From NCBI GenBank assembly GCA_963969495.1, contig OZ018317.1, forward strand, positions 222,716,235-222,780,234: a stretch of DNA of 64,000 nt, read 5' to 3'. Of the stretch, positions 1 through 9,299 are shown piece after piece. The translations under genes and the position numbers were made by a program. The notes under the pieces were generated by a model, which did not search any database, was not told the DNA's origin, and was given only the letters and a program-made list of their open reading frames with translations. The first letter of the stretch is position 1; every line of letters starts with the position of its first letter. The DNA comes from Ceratothoa steindachneri. Its lineage: Eukaryota; Arthropoda; Malacostraca; Isopoda; Cymothoidae.

Positions 1-179
1 TACGTCAGTCTCTAGGTGACGAAGTCCTCGGATCCACAACCGAGCTACCGAGACTGGAGAGGTAGTGTACTTGGCTCGCCAGACCAAGAAGTACCCTGCA
101 AGAGAGGCAGGGCTACCTACCTTAAGGGGCTAATAAAAAACTCATCCTTGAGCTAAATCCCTGGTTATCAAACCAAACG

Positions 180-620
180 ATAAGTGAACTTTGGGTAAGT
201 TCAACTTACTCTCGCCAGAGAGACTCCTCATATCCTGGTGCACCGTAAACACCAGGGATATTCCTCGTCCTTGAGGAATTAAGAAAAGAAGAAGGAAAAG
301 GCTCCCCCTCAAGCCCGTTATTCGGTGGCCACACCAAACGTTAAGTAATTTATTCTCGCCAGAGAAACCCCCCTCCGTTATCCTCGCCCGTGAAGAAGAC
401 CCTCCCCAAGTTCAGGCCTCGTCCATAAGGAAATTAGTAACGAAGGAGAAAAGCTCCTCCTCGAGCTCGTTACTCGGTGATCACACCGCACTCCAATTTA
501 ACTTGAATTAAGAACGAAGTTCGACTCACTCTCGCCAGAGAGACCACGACTGCCTGGGTGTTGCATAGAGCACCGTATTGGTTCTCGTCCTTGAAGAACC
601 CTTCCCTCCCCGGAAGAACG
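180..620. repeat. Degenerate tandem repeat, three units
   Basis: Three related units follow one another. Each begins near a CTCGCCAGAGA box (at 211, 355 and 531), continues with a CTCGTCCTTGAGGAA-like box, and the first two end in a GCCCGTTATTCGGTGGCCAC-like block. Unit spacing is about 144 and 176 bp with many substitutions and small indels. The open frames across it in several directions are byproducts of the repeat. It may be a decayed minisatellite or the leader of an LTR element cut by the window edge. I recognise no protein in it. Confidence 0.6.
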
Positions 621-959
621 TGTGGACCCCCCAGCTGCTACCCTCGCCAAGACGACCGTGGAATTCCGCCCATCTACACGCGTCAAGAGTAAACATTTCT
701 GAGGCCTTTAAACTCCACATGAGTCCGTAAGCCTAATTCTTATATTATTGTTTTGTCTAGAGAAAACGTTAACCAATTTTTGTGGGGAAACTAATTTAAT
801 TAATTCTTGTTTATAATAATATTTAGAGTATTGCGGTAGTTAATGTATAAAGGTTGTGTATTCAATGGTTAAAGATAAAATATAAGTTTATTTTGTGAAT
901 TAGTGGGCGTTTCTTTTATATCCTGATGTGTTTGGTAACGGCTCTATTCTTTAAGATAT

Positions 960-1232
960 TCCGATATCAAAGTATATTAGACAGCTCTTAGCACTCTTAG
1001 AGATAGAACAAAAAGGAGGGGCATTCTACGACACTAAATAAAAGTGGTGTCAGGTAAGTAGGGTTTTTATCAGAAAGAATTCTACGACAAGAATAATTCT
1101 TTTCTTCGGAAAAAGGTTTTACAAATTCGTAAAAATCCGTAATGGGCTGGGATTCAAACCAAGCACACTGAGGCAGAGAGCAACCGCTTTGATCTTAATT
1201 AAAGCAAGCCTTAACTACTCTGCTATGCAGAA
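960..1232 (-). mobile_element. tRNA-like SINE head (candidate)
   Basis: On the minus strand an A-box-like TAGCAGAGTAGTTAAGGC (1208-1225) is followed by a B-box-like GGTTTGAATCCC (1149-1160). The spacing suits a tRNA with a long variable arm (Leu/Ser type). The 5' and 3' acceptor strands do not pair and the anticodon loop is too long, so this is not a working tRNA gene. Sequence downstream on the minus strand contains TCGTAGAAT twice and could be the SINE body. A tRNA pseudogene is the alternative. Confidence 0.45.
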
Positions 1233-1425
1233 GAACAAAATTTTTTCCGAATAGACAAGCTTTTGTGGCACGCTTCGCTAGGTCGATCAGGACTATAAAA
1301 GCGAAATTAATTGGGAATTCAAAGGATAAAGGAGAAATTGAGTTAAACACTCGGTGAATATACAATGTATATATCTCTCATGAGCGCGAGAGAATGATGA
1401 AATATGGAATCATTCTTTTCTTTCA

Positions 1426-1430
<5 letters not shown>

Positions 1431-1462
<32 letters not shown>
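1431..1462. repeat. (AT)n microsatellite
   Basis: A pure AT dinucleotide run of 32 bp. A 76-residue open frame through it is low complexity and not a gene. Confidence 0.95.
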
Positions 1463-1466
<4 letters not shown>

Positions 1467-2269
1467 ATCACACAAACAAACTTCAATACACAGGATTTCC
1501 CTGTCTCTCTTCGGTCAAACATCTTCCTCCCTAATCACAACAGCCTCGATCACACGATATCTAACCATTTCCTTCTATTTATTTATAACGCCAACCTACT
1601 TAGACATAAAATCCTCATCAAAACTTTTCCCTAAACTACCTCTGGACTTAGTAGCTTTCACCTAATTTATTCTCTCTCGCTCTCTCCCTCTGTCCCAAGC
1701 GAACACACACAAATAAAAACTCATCCACATTCAGAAAAACACACTCACCCGAAAAACCCGATCGATGAAAGTTGGTCACTCCCACATTTTTGAATTGATA
1801 AGAACTTAGTTTCATTAAGAGACAATGATTATAATTATCAGTTTAGCGTCATTATCACTTATTCATTACTCAATGATTCAAATAACCGACATTCGATTAC
1901 ATAGCTTCCCGCATTTAGTTTGCTTAACTTCATATCATATTATGGAAAGATACTTGACTCACTAAGAATCTTCTCTTTCATCCTCGACTGTCTCAAATTT
2001 ACCCACCACTCGCTTAAATGAAGTTTGAAATAAAGTTATTTTTACTAAATTATTTATAAATCAATATACGATTTTATTTGGAGAGCTCCCTCAAAAACGA
2101 AACCTAAATCCCCAATTTGGATTCAGAGTATCAATAACAGTCGATATATAGCAGGTAGAGAAAGGGTAAAATTAGATGGATAAAATGTAAACTAAAATAC
2201 CAGAGATAGAAAGATGAATTAAAATGGAGACGTCACATAAAATATAATTAAAAAAGATTTACAAATATA

Positions 2270-3526
2270 TTAGGTTGGAACGAAATTAATGTCCAATTTT
2301 AGGGAATATTTCAAAAATGACAAAAAATATGACTATGGGAAAGATTTAATCATAAACAGAACCTTCATTTCTTTCTAGACCCTCATTCCATCTGTCAACA
2401 AGCTTATAAATGCCACGCTTGTGAAAGTCTTTAGGCTTTGATACAAAATATAAATCCAACTCGTTTTCAACTACTTCTCTTGATGTCTACCTAACACCAT
2501 TCAAATGGTCTTAATCTGAGTGAGCAAGGTCAGGGAAATAAGGAGGATATGAAGCAATATTTCCAAAGTGAGCTCCTTCAAGAGAGCTTTGGTTATTCGT
2601 GTTATATGAGGATGGCATTATCCTGATGGAGGATGACACACATGCTCTTGACTAAGAATGGTCATCTTCGGCCCAAAGCAGCTTTCGAACGACTAGGTTG
2701 ATTGCAGTACAGGGCAACATTAATTGTATGATGGTTGTCTAGCAGTTTCTACTGCACAATCCTTTCACTATCCAACCATACACTTAACATAATCTCTTTT
2801 GGATGAAGTCCGCTTCTCGGTTGTTGAGAAATTCTGCTTCCTCGACTGATCCACGAACGGCGGCATTTGACGTTACGCAAAAGGATCTAATTCTCATCAT
2901 AAGTTACAAGCTTGCCAAAAAATGGTGCATAGAGGTGTTTTGAAAGCAATGATACCCAGCAAGCAACATGCTGCTGCAGATTCGCCATGGACAGTTCATG
3001 TTGGATCCATTTTCCAACCACTGCTACCTTTTCAATCTTTATCAGTTAACGTAGGATAGTCCTATGTGTTACGTTAATTTATGCAGCGAGCTCCCTAGAA
3101 GTTGTAACAAGATATGCTGTGGCAACAGCTTCCAAATCGTCGGAATCAAGTTCTTTTGGAAGACCTTCGTTTGGTGCGTGTTTAAGACGGGAGTCCTCAT
3201 TTCGGAAACGAGAAAACTACCTCCTGCGACTTATTTAATTTACTGCATCATCTCCAGAAGTTCTCTGAATGGATTTTCACGGTGTACTTGCATTAACGCT
3301 TAATGAACCTCATTAAGTAAAACATGTCCAATGTGATCTTAAGATTGAAGAAAAAAGGGGCGAATATCAAAGAAAATTATGAACAATATTTTTACACTCT
3401 AAAAGAAAAAACCCCCACAAAATACTTATTGTACCATTTTTAAACGATAACAAGAGGCACTACTTCAATAAAGACTCAAAATTTATTCTACATAGAAAAT
3501 TGGACATTACTTTTGGTCCAAGTTGA
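2270..3526 (-). mobile_element. Full-length mariner element, inactivated
   Basis: Imperfect 31-bp terminal inverted repeats (2270-2300 and 3496-3526, about 25 of 31 positions matching, ending in TAATGTCCAATTTT inward) are flanked on both sides by TA (2268-2269 and 3527-3528), the Tc1/mariner target duplication. The length of 1257 bp is normal for mariner. The minus strand keeps transposase landmarks in several frames: a YDEN block (family YDEK), LHQDNA (family HDNARPH) and YPPYFPDLAHSD (family YSPDLAPSDYHLF), so the DDD residues are recognisable. Frameshifts and stops separate them, so it is a dead copy with no large deletion. Confidence 0.85.
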
Positions 3527-3754
3527 TACATAAGGTATTCAATAGGAACAAACTAAGGAAAATAAGGAAAGAGCTATGAGTTAAAATGGACAATTTCATT
3601 TAAAATAAGCTTTTTTAATTTTAAGATCAACTTTAAAGAGACCGGATAAATAATATAATTAGGAGAAGTAGTAATAAAGGAGGGTATGGAAAGAAGAAAT
3701 TAAAGCTAAACACACTCATATAATATCATATCAAAGAGATTAACAGAAAAGATA

Positions 3755-3955
3755 AATGTAAGTAAAAGACCTCTTCCCATTAATTTGGTATATCTTGCCT
3801 CTATATGTACAAGAGTTCTAGATGAGTTTCCTTTTGTTCAACGCAGGACTGACGTGACGGGCGCGCTCCTCGCACGAGTCGACGCTGGATCGCATCCTAG
3901 CAGAGGCTGATGAAATCTTCTGCCTTCGAAAGTCACGACCTTAGTTCTTATTGTA
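3755..3955 (+). repeat. Left arm of a 200-bp inverted repeat
   Basis: This segment is nearly the reverse complement of 6181-6380. Shared blocks include AGTCGACGCTGGATCGCATC and CCTTAGTTCTTATTGTA at the inner end. The inner edge runs straight into a TA-rich tract, as it does in the other arm. It could be one arm of a fold-back transposon, or one of two opposite copies of a short interspersed repeat with a microsatellite tail. Confidence 0.85.
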
Positions 3956-4214
3956 TTTTTTATATATATATATAGTACAAGAAAGAGAAATTGGTCTTAA
4001 TGTCCCTTTCTCTTACCTCTAAAAAACTCCTGTTTCTTGTCTCATTGCTCATTCGCGTCCAATTTCTCTTTCTTGTACTATATGGTTATATAGTCTGCAA
4101 TGCCACGCTTCTACACCTTTCTTTCTGTCTTCAAAATTGTTTTAAAAGGCAGAAAATAAATAGGGCGAAAGCCCTGTGGTGGTTGTTACCACCCGCAGAA
4201 CTTGCATTTGCTCC

Positions 4215-4334
<120 letters not shown>

Positions 4335-4357
4335 ATTTGTAATTGCGCAATCCTAAT

Positions 4358-4479
4358 TATGCGGTTAAGCAGGCAATTATTAGCTAACTTTAGCTCTTCT
4401 CTTATCCACGAGAAGAGCTCCTTCCGAGGGTTTTGATGAAGAGTTTTAGTTAGCTAATAATTGCCTTCTTAACCGCATA
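4358..4479. repeat. Long hairpin, 42-nt arms
   Basis: Arms 4358-4399 and 4438-4479 are near-perfect reverse complements (TATGCGGTTAAG at the outer end, TTAGCTAAC inside). The loop of about 38 nt contains its own small palindrome (CTCTTCTC...GAGAAGAG). It is flanked by GA and TA microsatellites, as expected of a fold-back insertion or a transcribed hairpin. Confidence 0.8.
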
Positions 4480-4493
4480 TATATATATATATA

Positions 4494-4616
4494 TTTATTA
4501 CAAACGTTTCAGGATTTTAACAAATCCTATCATCAGTGCGCATTAAATATCAGGAAGTTCTCGGGTGTTCGCACTGATGATGCGATTTGTTATAATCCTG
4601 AAACCTTTTTAATAAA
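4494..4616. repeat. Hairpin with hammerhead-like cores (Penelope-like end?)
   Basis: Arms of about 45 nt (4494-4540 and 4571-4616) are inverted copies. Each arm, read outward, carries CTGATGA, then a small stem-loop, then GAAAC, then a run ending in AATAAAT. On the minus copy the stem is AGGATT/AATCCT with a TGTTAA loop. CUGAUGA plus stem II plus GAAA is the hammerhead ribozyme core, and such motifs are known in terminal repeats of Penelope-like retroelements. I see an extra base next to stem II and no clear GUH cleavage triplet with stem III, so activity is doubtful. Confidence 0.45.
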
Positions 4617-4789
4617 TGTTACGAGGCAGCTTCGGCTTTCTCCTGTTTGAAGTTTGCGTCCATCGATTCGTTTGCTATTAATATTAGAAGCCATTACGAG
4701 CAGCAAACATCGAAGAAGAAGTACAGATACTAGGAAAACTGTCGTAAAAATAGCACTGTATCATACGTGAGGGCAACACGGCGTACGCT

Positions 4790-5020
4790 TGACTAGTAGC
4801 ACATCAATCACGTGCTACGGCCCCCGCGTTTCAGGGGGCCCCGTGAGGATGTAAAAAATTAGTATTAATTAAGTTTTGGCCCTTTCGCACAGAAGGCCGA
4901 GACAAAATAATTATTCATTTTCCTGATTTTTTATATTATTATTATGTACATATACAGGGGGGGGCCCCGCTGTTCCTTGTGCTGCGTGCCCCGCAGCTCC
5001 TCAAACCGGCCCTAGCTCCA
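4790..5020. mobile_element. GC-rich hAT-like fragment (weak)
   Basis: A short AT-rich centre lies between GC-rich ends (GGCCCCCGCG...GGGGCCCC at about 4800-4850 and GGGGCCCCGC...CCGGCCCTA at about 4957-5013). The right end read on the minus strand (TAGGGCCGGTTTGAGG) resembles hAT termini. No convincing target duplication was found, so the boundaries are guesses. Confidence 0.25.
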
Positions 5021-5084
5021 AGACATGATGACGACCACAAATGTGCAGAAGTTTATGACCAAGAAGCTGATTCAAAAGAAAACT

Positions 5085-5603
5085 TGCTTGTGTAGCTCTC
5101 ATCCGCCGCTTCCTAATTTTCTCTTCTCTTTTCCTTTTTCTGTCTTCTTTCTGCCTCAAGGTGACATCCACTAATACCATCGCTCCACGACGTCCAGGTT
5201 TGCTATCAGAAATTACAGGTCTTCCTCGATTTAAATCATCTGCAGCGCATTGCTGTGGGCAATATCAAATAAATCTTGAAATATACTTTTGAAAGCTGCT
5301 TCTTTACCTTTTTGAGTTACAGTTTGTCTTCCTGCGTTTTCTTTGATATATTTTCACTTCTCAAACAGTTCAGTTACTTTTTATACAATCTTGCTTGTAA
5401 CGAATGGGAATCCTTGCTCGATCTCAAAGCTCTGCCATCTTTTCAACAGTCTTAGTATCAGAAACGTGGACGGTTTTATTTAGTTATTTATGATTATTAA
5501 GAAAGAAATCTAAAACCTGTTTGTTGGAGAGGAGTTTGAAACCTTTAATGTCTTCCTCATAATTCTCAACGAGACACACACTTGTACGTTTTTCATGAGC
5601 CAT
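5085..5603 (-). pseudogene. Decayed ORF of an unnamed arthropod repeat-associated family
   Basis: Starting at an ATG (5603), the minus strand reads as a lysine- and glutamate-rich protein over about 170 codons with several stops and at least two frame changes. Legible pieces are KGFKLLSNKQVLDFFL, DRARIPIRYKQDCI, a block ending LFDIAHSNALQ after frame correction, and PGRRGAMVLVDV. The order 'linker, LFDIAH-x-ALQ-I, E-D-x-x-FL, GRRG' resembles uncharacterised proteins I associate with multicopy families in insect and crustacean genomes. I cannot assign a function and could not check copy number. It lies inside the 3755-6380 inverted-repeat interval. Confidence 0.45.
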
Positions 5604-5703
5604 CATTAATATCTAACAGTTTCTAACACTTATATTTGTGAATGAAATAAAATTTGGATATTTGAAGACAGAGGGGAGTGATAAATTTGTAAACACTGAA
5701 AGG

Positions 5704-5858
5704 CAGTGTTGCCAGATCGCACAGATAGCATATGTATAGAACTCCCTGAAAATATCTGTAGATTATGAAAAAAATCTGTGGATCTCATTTTTACCCATTC
5801 GTAGACAAACCCCGAAATCTCTAGAGCTACAGATATATCTGTAGACCTGACAACACTG
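5704..5858. mobile_element. 155-bp hAT-type MITE
   Basis: The ends are inverted: CAGTGTTGCCAGATC on the left and, read on the other strand, CAGTGTTGTCAGGTC on the right (13 of 15 match). Flanking 8-mers CTGAAAGG (5696-5703) and CTGAGAGG (5859-5866) differ at one base, which fits the 8-bp hAT target duplication. There is no coding capacity. Confidence 0.75.
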
Positions 5859-5911
5859 CTGAGAGGTTCAGGCTGTATCACAAGAATTTAGGCCACCGCA
5901 AACTGACCGCA

Positions 5912-5940
5912 GGTGCCCATATACTCAGTATATGGGCGCC
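5912..5940. repeat. Perfect palindrome, 1-nt centre
   Basis: GCCCATATACT (5915-5925) and its exact reverse complement (5927-5937) are separated by one C. The pairing extends three more positions with one G-T wobble. Function unknown. Confidence 0.85.
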
Positions 5941-6103
5941 CGTGGTGTATTTGTGTATATGTCGTAAATAAGCCTCATCTGGTAGGAAATTCAGAGCCAT
6001 TGAGCCACCTCTAAATGTTAATATATCTCAATGAAATTTTGCAAATATTGTTTTTCAACTAAAAGGGGCAAGACTAGTAATAATAAAAAAAATAAGGACC
6101 ACT

Positions 6104-6106
<3 letters not shown>

Positions 6107-6162
<56 letters not shown>

Positions 6163-6170
6163 TTGTGTGT
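6107..6170. repeat. (AT)n(GT)n microsatellite
   Basis: A run of 32 bp of AT followed by about 32 bp of GT, lying against the inner edge of the right inverted-repeat arm. Confidence 0.95.
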
Positions 6171-6180
6171 AAAGAAAGAG

Positions 6181-6380
6181 TACAATAAGAACTAAGGTCG
6201 TGACTTTCGAAAGCTGAAAATTTCGTCAGTCTCTGCTAGGATGCGATCCAGCGTCGACTCGTATGAGAAACACGCCCATCACGTCAGTCCTGCGTTGAAC
6301 AAAAGGAAACTCATCTAGAACTCTTGTACATATAGAGGCAAGATATACCAAATTAATGGGAAGTGGTCTTTTACATTTGT
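6181..6380 (-). repeat. Right arm of the 200-bp inverted repeat
   Basis: Near reverse complement of 3755-3955, with scattered substitutions and small indels, mostly in the middle and at the outer edge. See the left arm. The arms are about 2.2 kb apart. Confidence 0.85.
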
Positions 6381-6389
6381 CTTACTGAA

Positions 6390-8300
6390 CTCTTACCATG
6401 ACCTGATAATTTTGATTAAAATCTTAGTCCATTCCTGATCTAAACCCTTCGCAATAGGTTTTACTAGGTCAATCCTGCCATTAAGCAAATTTATAGATTT
6501 CTAAGGATCACCTGATGTAAGACAGTTCAGCGATGTCGCGCAAATCCCTAAAATAAGACGAATAGAGAAAATGGTTAAAATTTCTTTCTCTTGCCACGTT
6601 TCGCGATGAGAGACGAGTGCTAAACTATTCATTGTCAATTACGGCCTATTTCAATTCAGAAATCGAACACATATAATGTTCATTTATTTATTAGGTAGAT
6701 GCTAAATTAAGTAAGCATGTTTAAGGTTTACATTAACCAAAATACACTATTACCAGGTCCCCCCATTGGGCTTCTAATAAAGCTTCAGTTAATTGGCAGA
6801 AAATCAAATTTGTTTCACACTTATCTCAATTTGACGCAGATGCGTTCTTGTCTCCGATCCTCCAACATTTCTCTTGGTTTTTGTGGGTCGTATTCTCCCG
6901 ACCTATTTCCTAGTACCTCTCAAGTTTCGATGACACATAGGCCTTCTTTAGCAATAGGCTCGCATTAACGCTTCCTATCATTGTCATCTTTACCATTTTC
7001 TCTCTTATTTATTTGTACCTATTCAAATATTTTATTCTATGAGTTTTCCCTCTTTTCATTCCGATCTTTCACTTTAGCTTCCGCCATTCCCAGATTTTTT
7101 TTACTAACTCTTACATTGTCTACTTATGGCTTATTCCTTTTTTACTTGTACTCTGCCATCTTGTGGGGTTCTGCGTGCTTTATCAGTTCTCTTCAAACCC
7201 CCCCATCCCTGGACGGTATCTCCTCCACTCTTGTTATAGACCTGAAGTAGCTTCTTGTAATCGGGGACGCTGACTCAGAACACTCCACTACACTCCGCCA
7301 GTGTTTTCAAGAGATCTCGCCGCTCAATAAATTTCGCTTTGATTATTATTTTTAAATTATAATCTTAATATTCAATAGAGAATTTGCTTGGTATTTTCTC
7401 ATCTTAATCGCAAATAGGACGCTTTGTTCCCGTAACTATTGTTTATACAGACTTTGAGCAGCAACTTTTCTATTTTAATTATTTCTTTTCCTGTTATTTT
7501 GAGAATATTTCTTCTGATAAAAGTAATCCTTTACTTTTACCCGAAGTCAATGTATTTCTTTTATATAATATCAATATTATACAAAAAGGGGTTATCCTCC
7601 CCCAAATCACGTACAACGGCTTTTGGATCTTTCTTGTAACAGAAATTTAATTATTGATTTGTGATTTTCAAAATTCTTTGGCCATTTCAGCTTTCCCTTT
7701 TTAAACGGAGGCAGAGTCAGGAAAATAAATCGCTCTCCCGTTTTCCCCGAGCTCGCAAATAGCTTTATCCGGCGGCTCTGCCTTCGCGGGACGAAAGAGA
7801 CATGACGCGTCCAGATTCCTCAAACTGAAGTAATCCACAAAAACGGGACTAAATAAACTAAGCAGAATGGTTTTGGGGGAACGCTGCATTCGGTTTCACT
7901 GCGTCTCGCGGTTGTGCCCAAGTCCAGTGGCGCCATGCGTGTACCTTTATATTTTCGAATAAAACTCTCATCTTATTACCATTCCATACCACCTTAGACG
8001 GCATGCAATGACCAAATACCCTCTTATTATCAGCGTTATCACTACAACACACTTTACACTGCAGGTTACCACCACATAACTCTCTGGAGTTGTTTTTTTT
8101 TGGGGGGGAGGGTCGAAATTAAGAGCGCAATAGCAATGAGGCCGTATCACACTGAAAGTTAAAAATAAGAAATTTGTATAGCGGAGGGAAACAAAGGGAA
8201 ATAGTGGAAAATGTATAGCCGAATGTCGCCTTACAGTCATTGGGGCCGGTCTGGGGTGCACAATGCGGGTGCTGAGGCCGGGACTACGTGCTCTCCCTCT
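6390..8300. other. Non-coding stretch, nothing recognised
   Basis: AT-rich sequence with short open frames of no recognisable similarity. A more GC-rich patch at about 7700-7930 (multiple CG and GCGGG motifs) stands out but gives no protein I can name. Confidence 0.4.
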
Positions 8301-8308
8301 AGGTTTCA

Positions 8309-8340
8309 GTTGTAGGAGGGGCATTACCCCCTCCTACAAC
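8309..8340. repeat. Perfect 13-bp hairpin
   Basis: GTTGTAGGAGGGG (8309-8321) pairs exactly with CCCCTCCTACAAC (8328-8340) around a CATTAC loop. It is GC-rich in AT-rich surroundings. It could be a transposon-end hairpin or a structured transcript. No flanking duplication was seen. Confidence 0.9.
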
Positions 8341-8689
8341 ATCCACCCCTTCGGGAGAATAGGAGAAGAGGGAGGAAGAATGGAAAAGAAAATGGGAGAA
8401 TTAAAAGAGGTGGAAAGGATGGCCCGAGGAAGAGCACCGGTTTCTTATGCGAATTACTGGGGGCAGGAGGGCTCTATACATCCCCTCCCACTTGCGGGCC
8501 ATAACTCTTCGTACTGAGGGTCGCCATTACACTTACCCTCGTGCAACGGAATAGCACCGGCTACCACATTAGGCCTGATCGTTTGCCTGCGTAGAGCTAA
8601 TTACTGCATATTTCAACGTCATAACCTTCTCCCCCCCCGCCCCTTTACTGTATGTGACTAAAATACAAACTGTTGAACTTGTTGCTAAC

Positions 8690-9110
8690 GCACCTCATCT
8701 TACGCTTCACGTCGCCACACCTTCCCCTTGAACTTCACGTTACCAGTATCGTGTTCATTATAACGCAAGTTGCCACCGAGTGTTTTTTTGTACTCCATGT
8801 TACGGTCATGTTCTGGTTTGTACTCAATGTTGCATTCACGTAGAATCTCTTCTACTCCATGATATCTTAACGTATCATCCTGTAACCCGCTTTGGAACGT
8901 TTACGCCCCTGCGCAGACACGTGGCACCCACTTACCTCAATCTCACTACCCAATACCACCTTATGCCCTACGATGCCACCATGTACCGCATTGAAAAACA
9001 TGTTACCACCAATTATCACGTTACCCTCCAAGTTACTAATTTTACCACCGCTTACTCGATGCTACCTACCAGAACGTATCACTTTGTAGCACATGCTTCT
9101 ACTACTACAT
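8690..9110. repeat. Degenerate GTTACCACC-type repeat
   Basis: Variants of ATGTTACCACC / ACGTTACC / AAGTTGCCACC recur irregularly every 15-40 bp across this stretch, e.g. near 8729, 8768 and 9000-9050. Open frames on the plus strand here translate the repeat and are not credible genes. It looks like an old, scrambled minisatellite adjoining the 3' side of the KChIP exon. Confidence 0.45.
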
Positions 9111-9112
9111 AC

Positions 9113-9237
9113 CGCCTTAAATCCTCTGTACATGTGCTGTAGCTCCTTGCGACTGAATTTTGTGGTTCGTGCCAGAGCGTCGATGCCGTCCGGTTTGTAG
9201 CGAACCAGATTCAACTCTACGTCGTCGATTTCGTGGT
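9113..9237 (-). CDS. Exon of a KChIP-like neuronal calcium sensor
   Basis: This is one internal exon on the minus strand. A pyrimidine-rich acceptor (TTTCCTCTCGTCCGCAG) precedes base 9237 and a GTATGT donor follows base 9113. The exon is 125 bp: two bases completing a split codon, then 41 codons ending in phase 0. It encodes VRYKPDGIDALARTTKF then KELQHMYRGFKA, matching the segment just before and into EF-hand 1 of Kv channel-interacting proteins (family pattern VRHRPEGLDxLxAxTKFTKKELQxLYRGFK). KChIPs are cytosolic EF-hand proteins that bind the N-terminus of Kv4 channels and modulate surface expression and inactivation. The EF-hands themselves lie in exons I did not find here. The next exon should lie at lower coordinates, and upstream ones at higher coordinates. 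Another NCS-family member is possible but fits less well. Confidence 0.85.
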
Positions 9238-9299
9238 CTGCGGACGAGAGGAAATTCGAGGTCATAAAGACGCAAAATGATGTGAAAAAACCATTCAAA

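Noticed and set aside
180..620. CRISPR-like array
   Set aside because: The repeats are long, degenerate and unevenly spaced. The genome is animal, so a tandem repeat explains it.
1141..1232. Possible functional tRNA gene
   Set aside because: A- and B-box are present, but acceptor strands do not pair and the anticodon loop is too long. Kept only as a SINE-like head.
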